DNA of 64,000 bases from Desulfonema magnum (lineage in GTDB: Bacteria; Desulfobacterota; Desulfobacteria; Desulfobacterales; 4be13), in contig NZ_CP061800.1 of the NCBI RefSeq assembly GCF_017377395.1, forward strand, positions 3,679,633 to 3,743,632. The letters run 5' to 3'. Below, piece by piece: positions 55,118-63,929 of this stretch. Under the pieces are notes generated by a model. The model ran no database searches. It was given only the letters and a program-made list of their open reading frames with translations, and was not told the DNA's origin. The position numbers and the translations under genes were made by a program. The first letter of the stretch is position 1. Every line of letters starts with the position of its first letter.

Positions 55118-58100
55118 ATGCGAAATAGCGACAAACGCCTTATTGAACAAGGTTTTTTTTGCCATCAGGTGGGTGCGGAAACACAGCGAGAGCGGGATAC
55201 GGGGAAAGCGCCTCCGATTAACCGGCTGCATGTCTGGTGGGCCAGACGTCCGCTCACGCCAAGCCGCGCGGCGGTTTTCAGTTCTCTTGTTTCCGCGGAT
55301 ACTGACCCGGAACGCTTTATTCGCAGCCTGGGAATCGAGAAAGTTCAGGCTATGATAGATGGGGTTCCCCGGACACTGACAGGCAAGCTGTTGGAAAGAG
55401 TGAAATCTGTTGAACCCGAACGAGAGATACTGATTGCGGACGGCGTTGTCATTCGGGCGTTGATTGCCGAGGAAAAGCGGCGGGCGGAAAATCGTGAGTT
55501 AATTGAAAAGCTCAGGGTAAAAGATTCCGCACTCTCCGATGATCCGGTGATCCTGCGCTGGGAAGCGGAGAGCCTGCCCCTGGCAGATCCCTGGCCCCAG
55601 GAGGGCGATACATTGCCAGTGCAAAGAGTGATGGGCGATCCTGCCTGGGCCAAGGAAAAGATGGCTTTTAGCAGGAAACACGGAATTCGGTTTTCAGGCG
55701 ATGGTTACGGATATGACAGAGCATTTCAGAAATCAGCAATGTCTCCGAAATCTGGCCTGACAGTTCTGGACCCCACGTCAGGCGGCGGATCAATTCCCTT
55801 TGAAGCCCTGCGCCTCGGTTACAATGTGATTGCAAATGATCTGAATCCGGTGGCAACAGTCATTCTTTATGCAACACTGGATTATCCCTTACGCTTTGGT
55901 TCTGATCTCGGGGATGAGATACAACACTGGGGAGAAAGGCTTTTATCTTATGCCCACGAAAGATTGTATGATGTTTTTCCTGATGGCCAGATATTACCCA
56001 TTGAGGAGCAGGGACGTCTGAGAAAGACGCTTTCATCATGTCCTGGATACTTTGACGAGTTTAACAAAGAACAAATCGCTGATTTTATTTATGCCCGTCA
56101 GGTCAGATGCCCCCACTGCGGTGGCGATGCGCCGCTTCTCAACACCTGCTGGTTATCCAAACAAGCCGCGGACGCCTGGGGTGTGCGAATCATTCCTGAT
56201 GGCAAATCACGAAACGGAAAGGTGCGTTTTGAAACTTATCGGGTGAGCAAAGGCAAAGGCCCCGGAGGTGAAGACCCCGGTTTTGCCACCGTCACCCGAG
56301 GCGTGGGGTTCTGTGTTCACTGCAAACAGGCGATTTCCGGTGATGAAATCAAGGCCCAGGCAAGGGGGGAAGGTTTGCCGGGCGAGGGGCGAGGGGCGAG
56401 GGGCGTGGGAGAATCCTCATATGGGAAATGGGAAGACCGTCTTTATTGTGTGGTCGCCAATCGTTCTGAACCTGAGACAGATGGAAACGGGAACCTGAAA
56501 CGATTCAAATCCGGTACCAGGAAAGGGAAGATAAAAACCCGTAAAATCCGTTTTTTTCGTCCTCCCCGTGAATGTGATCTCAGCGCGTTGGAGGATGCGG
56601 AAAAAAAGCTTGCTGAGAAATGGGATGAATGGGAGAGGATGGGGCTGATTCCTACGGAAAAATTCCCAAAAGGTAATGACAAACGACCGGTCATCTATGG
56701 TATGCCCCGATGGTGCGACATGTTTACCCCGCGCCAGCTCTTTGCTCATCTGACACTTGTTGAGGGACTGAACAAACTCAGAGCGGAGATTATTGAATTG
56801 CTGGGTCAGGAAAAAGCCCGGGCCGTGGTGACATATTTGCAGTTCGCCATTGACAAAGGTCTGGATTACAACAGCAGGCAGACCCGGTGGGAATACACAA
56901 GAGGAATTGTCAAGGGAAATTTCGGACGCCATGATTTTTCTCTGAAATGGACTTTCGGAGAAATGATCTTCACAGGCCCCCGTTCCGGAGCAGCTTGGGC
57001 ACTGGCCCAGGTGACGGACGCATATAAGGGGATAGCCTCTCTTGTGTGTCCGCTCCGTTCAGGAGGAGCAAAAAACAGTCTCCCGTGTCTTACCATTTAT
57101 AATGGTACTGCCGCGCATATCCCCGGGGTCCCGGATCATTCAGTTGATCTTGTGTGCATGGATCCGCCATATTATGATAATGTGCAGTATGCGGGGCTTT
57201 CTGATTTTTTTTATGTCTGGCAGAAGCGAACCCTGAAGGATTTTTATCCTGATATTTTTTCCCGGCGACTCACCAATAAAAAAGAGGAGGCCGTTGCCAA
57301 TCCGGCCAGGGACGGTTCTGCAAAAGAAGCCAAAAAAGCTTACGAAAAAGTCATGGGAGATATCTTTGCGGAATGTAACAGGGTACTCAGACACGATGGT
57401 ATCATGACTCTCATGTTCACCCACAAACGCCAGGATGCATGGGAAACCCTGACCCGTTCCCTTATTGAATCCGGGTGGATCATTACCGCGGCGGTTCCGG
57501 TTGAATCCGAGGCCGCGGAGTCCATGCATCAGAAAAACATGGCAGCCGCGGCAAGCTCCATTTTCATCTCCTGCCGAAAGCGGAAAGGAGAAAACGCATT
57601 TCCCGCGGTGTGGACAGGGATCGGCGGGTCAGGGGTGCAGCGCGGCATTCAGGACGCGGTTGAAGAGGGCCTGAAAGAATTTGAACCGCTCCGACTCAGC
57701 CCCGTGGATCAGATGGTCGCGTGCTACGGACGCGCCCTCGGAGTTCTCTCGGAACACTGGCCTGTGACAGACGGAGATGAACTGGTCAGCCCGGTCCTGG
57801 CCATGAACGAGGCCAGCCGGATTGTTTCAGCGTATCAGATCAGGCGCATTACGGCAAATCGCCTGACAGTGGATGATCTTGATTCTGAAACAGCAATGGC
57901 GCTGACCCTTTTTGGCATCCGGGGGCTTGGCGAATTTTCCTTTGACGAGGCCCTCAGTCTGTCCAAATCCCTGAATATTCCTATTGTGTCAAAAAATTCC
58001 GGATACCGCGTCCGGGGCCGGATGATCGGCATGAATAAACAAACCCCGGGCCGCCGCTCCCGGGGTGCGGCAGAGGAGACATCAGGCTTTCACGCACCGC

Positions 58101-58369
58101 TGATTTGCAGGGGGGCCAAACTCCGAGTTGCCAGACCAGAAGAACGCAGCCCTGCCAGACTCTCTGATCCGCAGACCCAGTGGGATGTTTTCCAGGGATT
58201 TATACAGGAATACCGAAAAGGTGATATTCCCCTTGCCCGGCCCTATCTGGAAAAACATGTCCCGGAACATCAGCGGATTATTCTTGATATTCTCCGTGTA
58301 TGGGCATCTGAAACCGATGATCCTGAATTGAAAAAGGAAGCGGAGAGTCTTCTTTTCAGTTTCAGATGA
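55118..58369 (+). CDS. DUF1156-containing DNA methyltransferase
   Basis: The 1083-residue protein opens with the DUF1156 pattern (H-V-W-W-A-R-R-P-L near residue 40). It has a SAM motif D-P-T-S-G-G-G-S-I-P-F near 217, zinc-knuckle-like C-P-H-C-G-G and C-V-H-C-K near 330 and 398, and the amino-methylase motif D-P-P-Y-Y-D-N near 682. These large adenine or cytosine-N4 methylases are often linked with DUF3780, DUF499 and helicase genes in antiphage loci. None of those partners is adjacent here. Residues about 421-430 come from a short GCGAGGG heptamer tract inserted in frame. Translation may be coupled to the REC-kinase gene. Confidence 0.88.
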   Translation: MRNSDKRLIEQGFFCHQVGAETQRERDTGKAPPINRLHVWWARRPLTPSRAAVFSSLVSADTDPERFIRSLGIEKVQAMIDGVPRTLTGKLLERVKSVEPEREILIADGVVIRALIAEEKRRAENRELIEKLRVKDSALSDDPVILRWEAESLPLADPWPQEGDTLPVQRVMGDPAWAKEKMAFSRKHGIRFSGDGYGYDRAFQKSAMSPKSGLTVLDPTSGGGSIPFEALRLGYNVIANDLNPVATVILYATLDYPLRFGSDLGDEIQHWGERLLSYAHERLYDVFPDGQILPIEEQGRLRKTLSSCPGYFDEFNKEQIADFIYARQVRCPHCGGDAPLLNTCWLSKQAADAWGVRIIPDGKSRNGKVRFETYRVSKGKGPGGEDPGFATVTRGVGFCVHCKQAISGDEIKAQARGEGLPGEGRGARGVGESSYGKWEDRLYCVVANRSEPETDGNGNLKRFKSGTRKGKIKTRKIRFFRPPRECDLSALEDAEKKLAEKWDEWERMGLIPTEKFPKGNDKRPVIYGMPRWCDMFTPRQLFAHLTLVEGLNKLRAEIIELLGQEKARAVVTYLQFAIDKGLDYNSRQTRWEYTRGIVKGNFGRHDFSLKWTFGEMIFTGPRSGAAWALAQVTDAYKGIASLVCPLRSGGAKNSLPCLTIYNGTAAHIPGVPDHSVDLVCMDPPYYDNVQYAGLSDFFYVWQKRTLKDFYPDIFSRRLTNKKEEAVANPARDGSAKEAKKAYEKVMGDIFAECNRVLRHDGIMTLMFTHKRQDAWETLTRSLIESGWIITAAVPVESEAAESMHQKNMAAAASSIFISCRKRKGENAFPAVWTGIGGSGVQRGIQDAVEEGLKEFEPLRLSPVDQMVACYGRALGVLSEHWPVTDGDELVSPVLAMNEASRIVSAYQIRRITANRLTVDDLDSETAMALTLFGIRGLGEFSFDEALSLSKSLNIPIVSKNSGYRVRGRMIGMNKQTPGRRSRGAAEETSGFHAPLICRGAKLRVARPEERSPARLSDPQTQWDVFQGFIQEYRKGDIPLARPYLEKHVPEHQRIILDILRVWASETDDPELKKEAESLLFSFR
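56386..56407. repeat. Intragenic heptamer tract GCGAGGG
   Basis: Three 7-bp units lie within the methyltransferase gene, coding G-E-G-R-G-A-R-G. Three units keep the frame. Confidence 0.85.
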
Positions 58370-58385
58370 CAGCAATAATGCAGCA

Positions 58386-58429
58386 ATGCAGGGTGGGTGG
58401 AGCGAAGCGGAACCCACCCTGCATTTTTT
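58386..58429 (+). terminator. Rho-independent terminator of the methyltransferase gene
   Basis: The 13-bp stem ATGCAGGGTGGGT / ACCCACCCTGCAT around a GGAGCGAAGCGGA loop is followed by six T. It starts 17 bp after the stop codon. Confidence 0.88.
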
Positions 58430-58444
58430 GTATCGGGTATATTA

Positions 58445-58553
58445 TTTACCGTGAAAATACATTCTGAAAAGCCGGGTTTTTTATCTGTTTTCATTGAAAA
58501 TATTTTCATAACCGGGGATGAAAAACCCGGCTTTTTCATGAGCGTTTATTTCG
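58445..58553. repeat. REP-like GC hairpin element, copy 2 (inverted)
   Basis: It is the reverse complement of the element at 30340-30445, differing at few positions. Its outer edge, AATAAACGCTCATGA on the minus strand, supplies the last codons and stop of the sugar-kinase/nucleotidyltransferase gene. Confidence 0.85.
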
Positions 58554-60311
58554 AGTTCCTTTAACGTTGTCCGACCCCTTAGCGCAGATTTTTGAAATCT
58601 CCTTTAACTTGGGAAAATCAGCATTGCCAAACCTGGAAAGATTATATTTCAACGTGTTCACAGCAACCGGAATATATTTTTCAAAATACGTCTTTCCTTT
58701 CACACGGCTCAGATAACCAAACGCCCCCAGCATCTGGAGATTTCTGGCGACGGAACAGTATTTATAGCCTGTGCGGAACCGGCCCGGATCAACCCGGATA
58801 AACGACGAAAGTTTTTTAATGCAGTATTCCGACAAGTCAGCCTGCACAGAACAGGGCAGCTCAACATATGGATCAATCAGCAACGAAGCAAGATCATACT
58901 GAATCGGGCCTATGCGTCCGCCTTGAAAATCAATGAGATAAAACTCGTTTCGTTTTTGGGAATCAGAGCAGGAGCGAACCATAATATTCCGTGACTGCAT
59001 GTCCCTGTGCATAAAACCGGTCACTGAAAATTCAATTGCTCTGTCCGCCAGGGCTGAAAATTCATCCTCAAAATCTTCAAAGCAGGAATTTGTGCCAAGA
59101 TATCCCTTTAAAAAAGCATCAACAAAATAGCGGCATTCCTTTTCAAGAATAAGTTCCCTGTCATAATACGCTGTCTGATATGTCCGGGAAAGATCAAAAT
59201 CCCTGCCCCCGAAAACAGACATTCTTACCAGGATATCAATAACCGATTGGTAATAAGAGATGATTTCTTCAGTCGTCTCAGCATCCCGGACAACGGTCTG
59301 AAGATGCACATCTCCCAAATCCTCCAGAAAAACCAGACCTGAAAACATATCATAAAGACGAATTTCCGGCACAGGTATTCCTTTGCCGCGGAGATGGTGT
59401 CCGATATTTATAAAAGAATCTGTTTCAGACGTTTCCCCCTGTTTTCTGATGCCATGATCCACCATCACAAGGGACTGGTTATCTCTCGTCAGGCGAAACC
59501 ATTTTCTGTCTGACCCATCCCCCTTGAGCTGAACATAGCTAATTTCAGGTTGCGAGTTTCCAGTTTCAAGTTTCAAGTTTCCAGTTTTAAAGGCTTTGGC
59601 GGCCATTTTTTCAATAACGGCATTCCTAAACCTTTCCAAGTCTCCCACGTCTTGCCAGTCGTACTGTTCCGAAGAAATAAAAGCTTTTATCTTTTTTCCC
59701 TCTGATATTAATTTTCTGTATGCGTCTATGCTGCCTGAGAACACACCCGCGGGTATAAGATCAAGAATTTCAGGATCAATAACCTGTATCCCGGTAAAAG
59801 CGAGTTTTTGGAAAACTGGGAACCGGGAATCAGAAAAGTCTTTTATTTCCTGAACACGGAAGCCTTTTATAAAATTGTCCTCATCTGCTATCACAGTGTT
59901 AAATTCGCTGTCATCATGGAGGACCATTGTCACAGGATGCGTGTGATTCAGATGAAATTCATACACTTCTCGCAGGTCAATATTCGTGACAATATCGCTG
60001 TTTATGACCATAAAAGGCTGATCATCCCAGAAATCCGCCACATTTTTTATGCCTCCGCCTGTGCCAAGTATCATTGGCTCATATCGGGTCTGAACAGGAA
60101 TTTTATAATTTTGTCCGGAAATAAAATCATCTATTTTTTCATGGAGATGATGGGTGTTTACGATGGCAACCTCACAGCCTGCATCTTGCAGACTGCGAAT
60201 AATAATGTCCAGCAGGGGCCTGCCTGCAAACGGAAATAAAGGTTTGGGCAGCGTTTCGGTAAAGGGAAGAAGCCGTGTGCCGAAACCTGCCGCGAGTATC
60301 ATTGCTTTCAT
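58536..60311 (-). CDS. Fused sugar-1-phosphate nucleotidyltransferase and aminoglycoside-phosphotransferase-like kinase (MurU-AmgK type)
   Basis: Residues 1-235 form a nucleotidyltransferase with A-A-G-F-G-T-R and N-S-D-I-V-T-N. Residues about 255-580 form an APH-type kinase with M-H-R-D-M-Q-S-R-N near 433 and L-I-D-F-Q-G-G. Separate AmgK and MurU proteins phosphorylate N-acetylmuramate at C1 and then make UDP-MurNAc in cell-wall recycling. This protein has both activities on one chain. The linker (about 241-254, T-G-N-L-K-L-E-T-G-N) is a translated AGTTTC-type heptamer tract. Function is inferred from the domain pair. Confidence 0.85.
   Translation of the reverse strand: MKAMILAAGFGTRLLPFTETLPKPLFPFAGRPLLDIIIRSLQDAGCEVAIVNTHHLHEKIDDFISGQNYKIPVQTRYEPMILGTGGGIKNVADFWDDQPFMVINSDIVTNIDLREVYEFHLNHTHPVTMVLHDDSEFNTVIADEDNFIKGFRVQEIKDFSDSRFPVFQKLAFTGIQVIDPEILDLIPAGVFSGSIDAYRKLISEGKKIKAFISSEQYDWQDVGDLERFRNAVIEKMAAKAFKTGNLKLETGNSQPEISYVQLKGDGSDRKWFRLTRDNQSLVMVDHGIRKQGETSETDSFINIGHHLRGKGIPVPEIRLYDMFSGLVFLEDLGDVHLQTVVRDAETTEEIISYYQSVIDILVRMSVFGGRDFDLSRTYQTAYYDRELILEKECRYFVDAFLKGYLGTNSCFEDFEDEFSALADRAIEFSVTGFMHRDMQSRNIMVRSCSDSQKRNEFYLIDFQGGRIGPIQYDLASLLIDPYVELPCSVQADLSEYCIKKLSSFIRVDPGRFRTGYKYCSVARNLQMLGAFGYLSRVKGKTYFEKYIPVAVNTLKYNLSRFGNADFPKLKEISKICAKGSDNVKGTRNKRS
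59550..59592. repeat. Intragenic heptamer tract AGTTTCA/AGTTTCC
   Basis: Five to six 7-bp units lie exactly at the border of the two catalytic domains of the fused enzyme. Confidence 0.85.
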
Positions 60312-60339
60312 GTCAGTTATCAGTATTTATATTATAGTA

Positions 60340-60515
60340 TTTGTAGGATTGGCAGGGTGGATGGAGCGATAGTGAAACCTACCATCATTGTTGCATATGT
60401 TTCTGATTGATTGCCGGATGGCGTAGTGGCGGGCTGCGTTTCGCTTCGTCCGTCCCCCACACTCTGTAAATGACGGAATGGTGGGTTGCGCTTCGCTTCA
60501 CCACCCGGCTATTGC
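60340..60515. repeat. Diverged GGGTGGAGCGAAGCG-type hairpins
   Basis: Pieces resembling the terminator hairpin at 58386 recur (GGCAGGGTGGATGGAGCGAT; TGGTGGGTTGCGCTTCGCTTC). They occupy the gap between the hicB remnant and the fused enzyme gene. Confidence 0.6.
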
Positions 60516-60526
60516 TCAGGCAGCGT

Positions 60527-60813
60527 CTAAAGTGCGAGGGCTGAATACTCAGGTTTTCCAATCTCATTGTTTATAGCTGTTTCAACCAGTTTATTGAGCG
60601 AAATATTTTTTTTGAATGCAACTAACGAGGCTTTTCTGTGCAGTTCGGGTTTTATTCTGACATTAAACTTTCCTCTGAAAGTTTTTTGTGGGTCTCTGGC
60701 AAGTTTTTCGCATACACTCACATAATGATCAACGGCCTCCTCAAACGCTTTTTTCAAATCTGCAACATTATCGCCTTCAAATGTTACAAAGTCGTTCACC
60801 AGCAGAATTTCTC
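60527..60813 (-). pseudogene. hicB-like antitoxin gene, 3' part, cut by an IS
   Basis: The remaining 95 codons read G-E-I-L-L-V-N-D-F-V-T-F-E-G-D and end in a ribbon-helix-helix (R-I-K-P-E-L-H-R-K-A, then S-L-N-K-L-V-E-T-A-I). This is the HicB family. The 5' part lies beyond the IS at 62737-62805. The open frame continues into the IS end and gains a chance ATG at 60913, so a chimeric protein could in theory be made. No hicA toxin was found. Confidence 0.85.
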
Positions 60814-62736
60814 GGCATCCTTCATTTATCAGTTTACACTTTATAAAAACAAAAGTCGGATATGAATCGGATGTCAGGGGGTGACATAATTTTTTTAACA
60901 TGGTATATGACACAGGGAAAACGATTTTGCAAACGAAAATCTTTATAACGGAAAGGAGGAATTATGTGCGCACCTGTTGTCATAAAAAATGAAAGTCTGT
61001 CAGAGCGGGGAAATATAAAACTGACTCCGAAAAAATTCGTACGGCGCGGTGATCTGTCTCCTGTTACAAGGCTGCATATTGCATGTGCTGCTCTCACGGC
61101 AATGGTTACCGGAGCGTGGGGAACAGTGACGGCTCTTTCAAAGCAGTTTATGATTTCCCGCACCTTTGTTTATATGCTGGCAGCGACATTGAAAGAGACG
61201 GGTGAGGCCGCTTTCGGATATGATTCCTGTGAGCCGTCTGTGACCGGACAGAGATCGGTATTCAGCCACATACTGTCTCTGAGACTTGAAGGCCGGTGTT
61301 CTCTGGAAGCCGTATCAACGATTATGAGGCGTTTCGGTATTGACAACGCATCTGTCGGTTTCATCAGTCAGACTCTGAAATATTTCGGTTCCCTGCTGCC
61401 TGACACTCTTAAAACTGACAATGGCGAGATACGGCTGCTCGTTTATCTGAGTGATGAGATATTTTCCAAAAGGGTGCCGATACTGGTCACGGCTGACCCG
61501 GTCAGTTCGGCAATACTGAAAATCGGGCTGAACGACACGCGGAAGGCCGAAGACTGGAAGAATCACTGGAACTGCCTGGAAAATAACGGATATATGGCAG
61601 TTTATGTGGTCAGTGACGAAGGCAGAGGTCTGTGCAAAGCTCAGAAAGAATCCCTGGCCCATATTTTCAGGCAGCCGGACACTTATCACGCTGTGGCACA
61701 CCGGCTTGGCAGACGGGTCGGAATCCTTGAAAATGCCGCATACAAAGCCATTGGGAAAGAGGAGGAACGCTGGCGTAAGCTCGATTCCGCCAGAAGTGAC
61801 GCTGTCATTTCGCGGAGAATCAAAGAATACGAGGAGGCAAAAAGGATTGCCGATGAAAAAATCGAACTGTACGACAACTTCAGTTATCTTTATCTTTCTG
61901 TCATAAATGAACTCAGACTGTTCGACAATAACGGCAATCTCAGGGAACGTGAGGAGGCGGAAGCCAATATCGGAGAGGGGCTGAATCTTCTGGAATCACT
62001 GGGAAAACCCGACATTGCCAAAGCTGTCGGAAAGGTCCGCCGCACTCTGCCTGACCTGCTCGGGTATTTCGATGTGGCAGCTCCGATTGTCTCAGAACTC
62101 AGGGGACTGCCGGTCAGTCAGGAGGCATTGCGGGCGCTTTGTCTGGCATGGCAATGGAGAAAAGAGATGATTAAGGCGAAAACCCCCGAAGCACGGAAGC
62201 ACTGTGAAATGAACGAGGAATTCTGTCTCGAAACCGCGACAGGTCATCTTCAGGCCGATTATGAATATGTCAGAGAGCAGGTTTACAACGAACTGGACCG
62301 AATAGTTCGGAGTTCGTCTCTGGTCGAATGCATAAATTCGATAATCCGTCCCTACCTGAACAGTTCAAAAAACAATATAAATCAGGAGACTCTGAACCTG
62401 ATCATGTTTTACCATAATCACCGCCGTTACAGGGCTGGTAAGAGAAAAGGCAGGACTCCCTATGAACTTCTGACCGGAAGGAAACAGGAAAAAGACTGGA
62501 TCGAACTTCTGTTTGATACTGTGGAAAAAACGGATCCGTCTTTTGCGGTCACTGTGAATTCGTAAAAAGGAACCGGTTTTTTCAGAAAAATCCGTTTCCG
62601 GCCGCCAATTCACAAAATCGTAATATCATATCACCATAACTGAAGGTTCGTCCGCCAGCCTTCTGACACCGGAAGTGTGCCCGAAAACAAGCTTTTAAAA
62701 AGTGTCAACTACTTTTATATTAATATGAAGGATGCC
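60814..62736 (+). mobile_element. Complete 1923-bp insertion sequence
   Basis: The element has terminal inverted repeats GGCATCCTTCAT with subterminal ACACTTT boxes, and a perfect 8-bp target duplication AATTTCTC (60806-60813 and 62737-62744). It has one intact transposase gene. The two ends differ in detail (GTTTACACTTT close to the left end, AAAAGTAGTTGACACTTTT at the right), and both forms recur in the MITE at 3535-3841. Insertion split a hicB-like gene. Confidence 0.95.
60964..62565 (+). CDS. DDE-type transposase, family not assigned
   Basis: The 533-residue protein starts behind AAAGGAGG. Likely catalytic residues are D164 (S-D-E-I-F), D218 (V-V-S-D-E-G) and E455 (S-L-V-E-C-I-N-S-I-I-R-P-Y-L). 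A mostly helical insert of about 235 residues lies between the second D and E. An N-terminal helix-turn-helix (about 50-80) should bind the ends. The 8-bp target duplication is similar to IS66 and some others, but the ends are not IS66-like. The reading frame is intact, so the element may be active. Confidence 0.88.
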   Translation: MCAPVVIKNESLSERGNIKLTPKKFVRRGDLSPVTRLHIACAALTAMVTGAWGTVTALSKQFMISRTFVYMLAATLKETGEAAFGYDSCEPSVTGQRSVFSHILSLRLEGRCSLEAVSTIMRRFGIDNASVGFISQTLKYFGSLLPDTLKTDNGEIRLLVYLSDEIFSKRVPILVTADPVSSAILKIGLNDTRKAEDWKNHWNCLENNGYMAVYVVSDEGRGLCKAQKESLAHIFRQPDTYHAVAHRLGRRVGILENAAYKAIGKEEERWRKLDSARSDAVISRRIKEYEEAKRIADEKIELYDNFSYLYLSVINELRLFDNNGNLREREEAEANIGEGLNLLESLGKPDIAKAVGKVRRTLPDLLGYFDVAAPIVSELRGLPVSQEALRALCLAWQWRKEMIKAKTPEARKHCEMNEEFCLETATGHLQADYEYVREQVYNELDRIVRSSSLVECINSIIRPYLNSSKNNINQETLNLIMFYHNHRRYRAGKRKGRTPYELLTGRKQEKDWIELLFDTVEKTDPSFAVTVNS

Positions 62737-62805
62737 AATTTCTCCCTAAAAAATCTCATCTTCCGCCGAATAAACAAGTTTTCCATAATAGCCCTTATAT
62801 TCAAG
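62737..62805 (-). pseudogene. hicB-like antitoxin gene, 5' part
   Basis: On the minus strand 62805-62746 reads L-E-Y-K-G-Y-Y-G-K-L-V-Y-S-A-E-D-E-I-F then TAG, directly followed by G-E-I at the target duplication. This is the normal N-terminus of HicB proteins. The TAG replaces a codon usually for Y or H. No ATG is found at the expected start, so the gene was probably already decaying. Confidence 0.82.
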
Positions 62806-63121
62806 TAAATTTGGGTGTGTCCCACCTTTTACACATCCGAAAAAATCAGCCACAAATACACAGAGGAACCGCGGAGAGACTTCGTGAGACTTTGTGTCTT
62901 CGCGGCAAAAAAACGGATGCGTCCCGCCTTTTATCCGAAAAAATCAGCCACAAAGACACAAAGACACAAAGGAACCGCAAAAATACGTTCCGAGTCAGGT
63001 CCCGGCTCCGAAACTTTGTCGTATTGAATAATCCGTAACTGTCCGCGTCTGTCCCATTTCCCTCCGGCTTGTCTCAATGTCCTTGCAAGTTCTCTCTGCC
63101 CCCATTCGCCTTTGCCGGACG
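62806..63121. repeat. Tandem GTCCCACCTTTTA / CACAAAGACACAAAG repeats
   Basis: Two related blocks, each starting with TGTCCCACCTTTTAC or CGTCCCGCCTTTTAT, lead into AAAAAATCAGCCACAAAGACAC and AGGAACCGC. The first motif also forms the cheD tail at 34425. No gene is seen. Confidence 0.7.
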
Positions 63122-63270
63122 GGGTTTGCAACCCATATGCATCAGGCTAAGGATTTTTGTGATTCCGGAACGCCTGAAAATAAAGGTTTTGCCTTTCGGC
63201 CGTCGGCCGGTCAGTTTCAATGAAATCAGAATGTTCTGTCCTTAGCCTGATGCGTATGGGTTTGCAACCC
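63122..63270. mobile_element. Mini-element with ATATGCATCAGGCTAAG ends and 13-bp direct repeats, second copy
   Basis: The body is 63135-63257. Perfect 13-bp direct repeats GGGTTTGCAACCC flank it (63122-63134 and 63258-63270). The target is a GGACGGGGTTTGCAACCCC palindrome. The interior differs from the copy at 13431. Confidence 0.78.
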
Positions 63271-63361
63271 GGTAGTCCTGCAAAGGTAGTGATGAATCCC
63301 GTTCAGTCCCCCGATTATCAGGACACTGAATCTCATTCATCACTGCTTGTGCAGGACTACC
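63271..63361. mobile_element. 91-bp mini-element with GGTAGTCCTGCA ends and 8-bp duplication
   Basis: Perfect 12-bp terminal repeats GGTAGTCCTGCA / TGCAGGACTACC are flanked by TGCAACCC on both sides (63263-63270 and 63362-63369). It sits in the same palindrome that received the previous element. A degenerate copy is at 39490-39595. Confidence 0.78.
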
Positions 63362-63369
63362 TGCAACCC

Positions 63370-63512
63370 CGTCCGGAACATTAATTGTTCAGCCGTCGGC
63401 AGACGTTTCAGACGGAGCTGCAAACCCCGTCCGGCAAATAAAATGGAAACTTCTTTAGTAGAATTATTTTACCGCTTACTCGTGGACAGACACCAAATAA
63501 GAAGGAACGATC
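63370..63512. repeat. Remains of GC palindromes before the epimerase gene end
   Basis: The other halves of GGACGGGGTTTGCAACCCCGTCC-type palindromes (63362-63440) lie here, followed by AT-rich DNA without a gene. Confidence 0.65.
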
Positions 63513-63914
63513 TTATCGTTCACACAACTCCACCAAAACCCCTTTGGTTGCCTTGGGATGCAGAAAAGCGATTTTTGCCCCGCCAGCCCCTATCCTGGGA
63601 GTTTCGTCAATCAGTTTCACTCCTCTTTCCTTCAGCTCTGCCAATGCCTCTTCAATGTTTTCCACACGAAACGCGACATGCTGTATACCCTCGCCTTTTT
63701 TTTCTATGTACTTGGCAACAGGCCCGTCAGGTGACGTGGATTCCAGCAGTTCCACTTCGCTCTCTCCCACGGGGAAAAAACCGGTGGTGACTTTCTGCTC
63801 CTGAACAGTTTCAGCCCCTTCAAATTTCAGCCCCAGAATATCTGACCAGAAATTTTTTCCTTCATCCATACTTTTTACGGCAATTCCGAGATGATCAATC
63901 TTGAGTATTTTCAT
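63513..63914 (-). CDS. mce: Methylmalonyl-CoA epimerase
   Basis: The 133-residue vicinal-oxygen-chelate protein has H8 in I-D-H-L-G-I-A-V. It has the matching second half [10 protein letters not shown] near residue 78 and a glutamate in V-L-V-E-L at the end. It interconverts (R)- and (S)-methylmalonyl-CoA in propionate metabolism. AGGAGG lies eight bases before the start. The partner mutase genes are not in the window but may lie to the right. Confidence 0.93.
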   Translation of the reverse strand: MKILKIDHLGIAVKSMDEGKNFWSDILGLKFEGAETVQEQKVTTGFFPVGESEVELLESTSPDGPVAKYIEKKGEGIQHVAFRVENIEEALAELKERGVKLIDETPRIGAGGAKIAFLHPKATKGVLVELCER

Positions 63915-63929
63915 TAGTCATTTCCTCCT

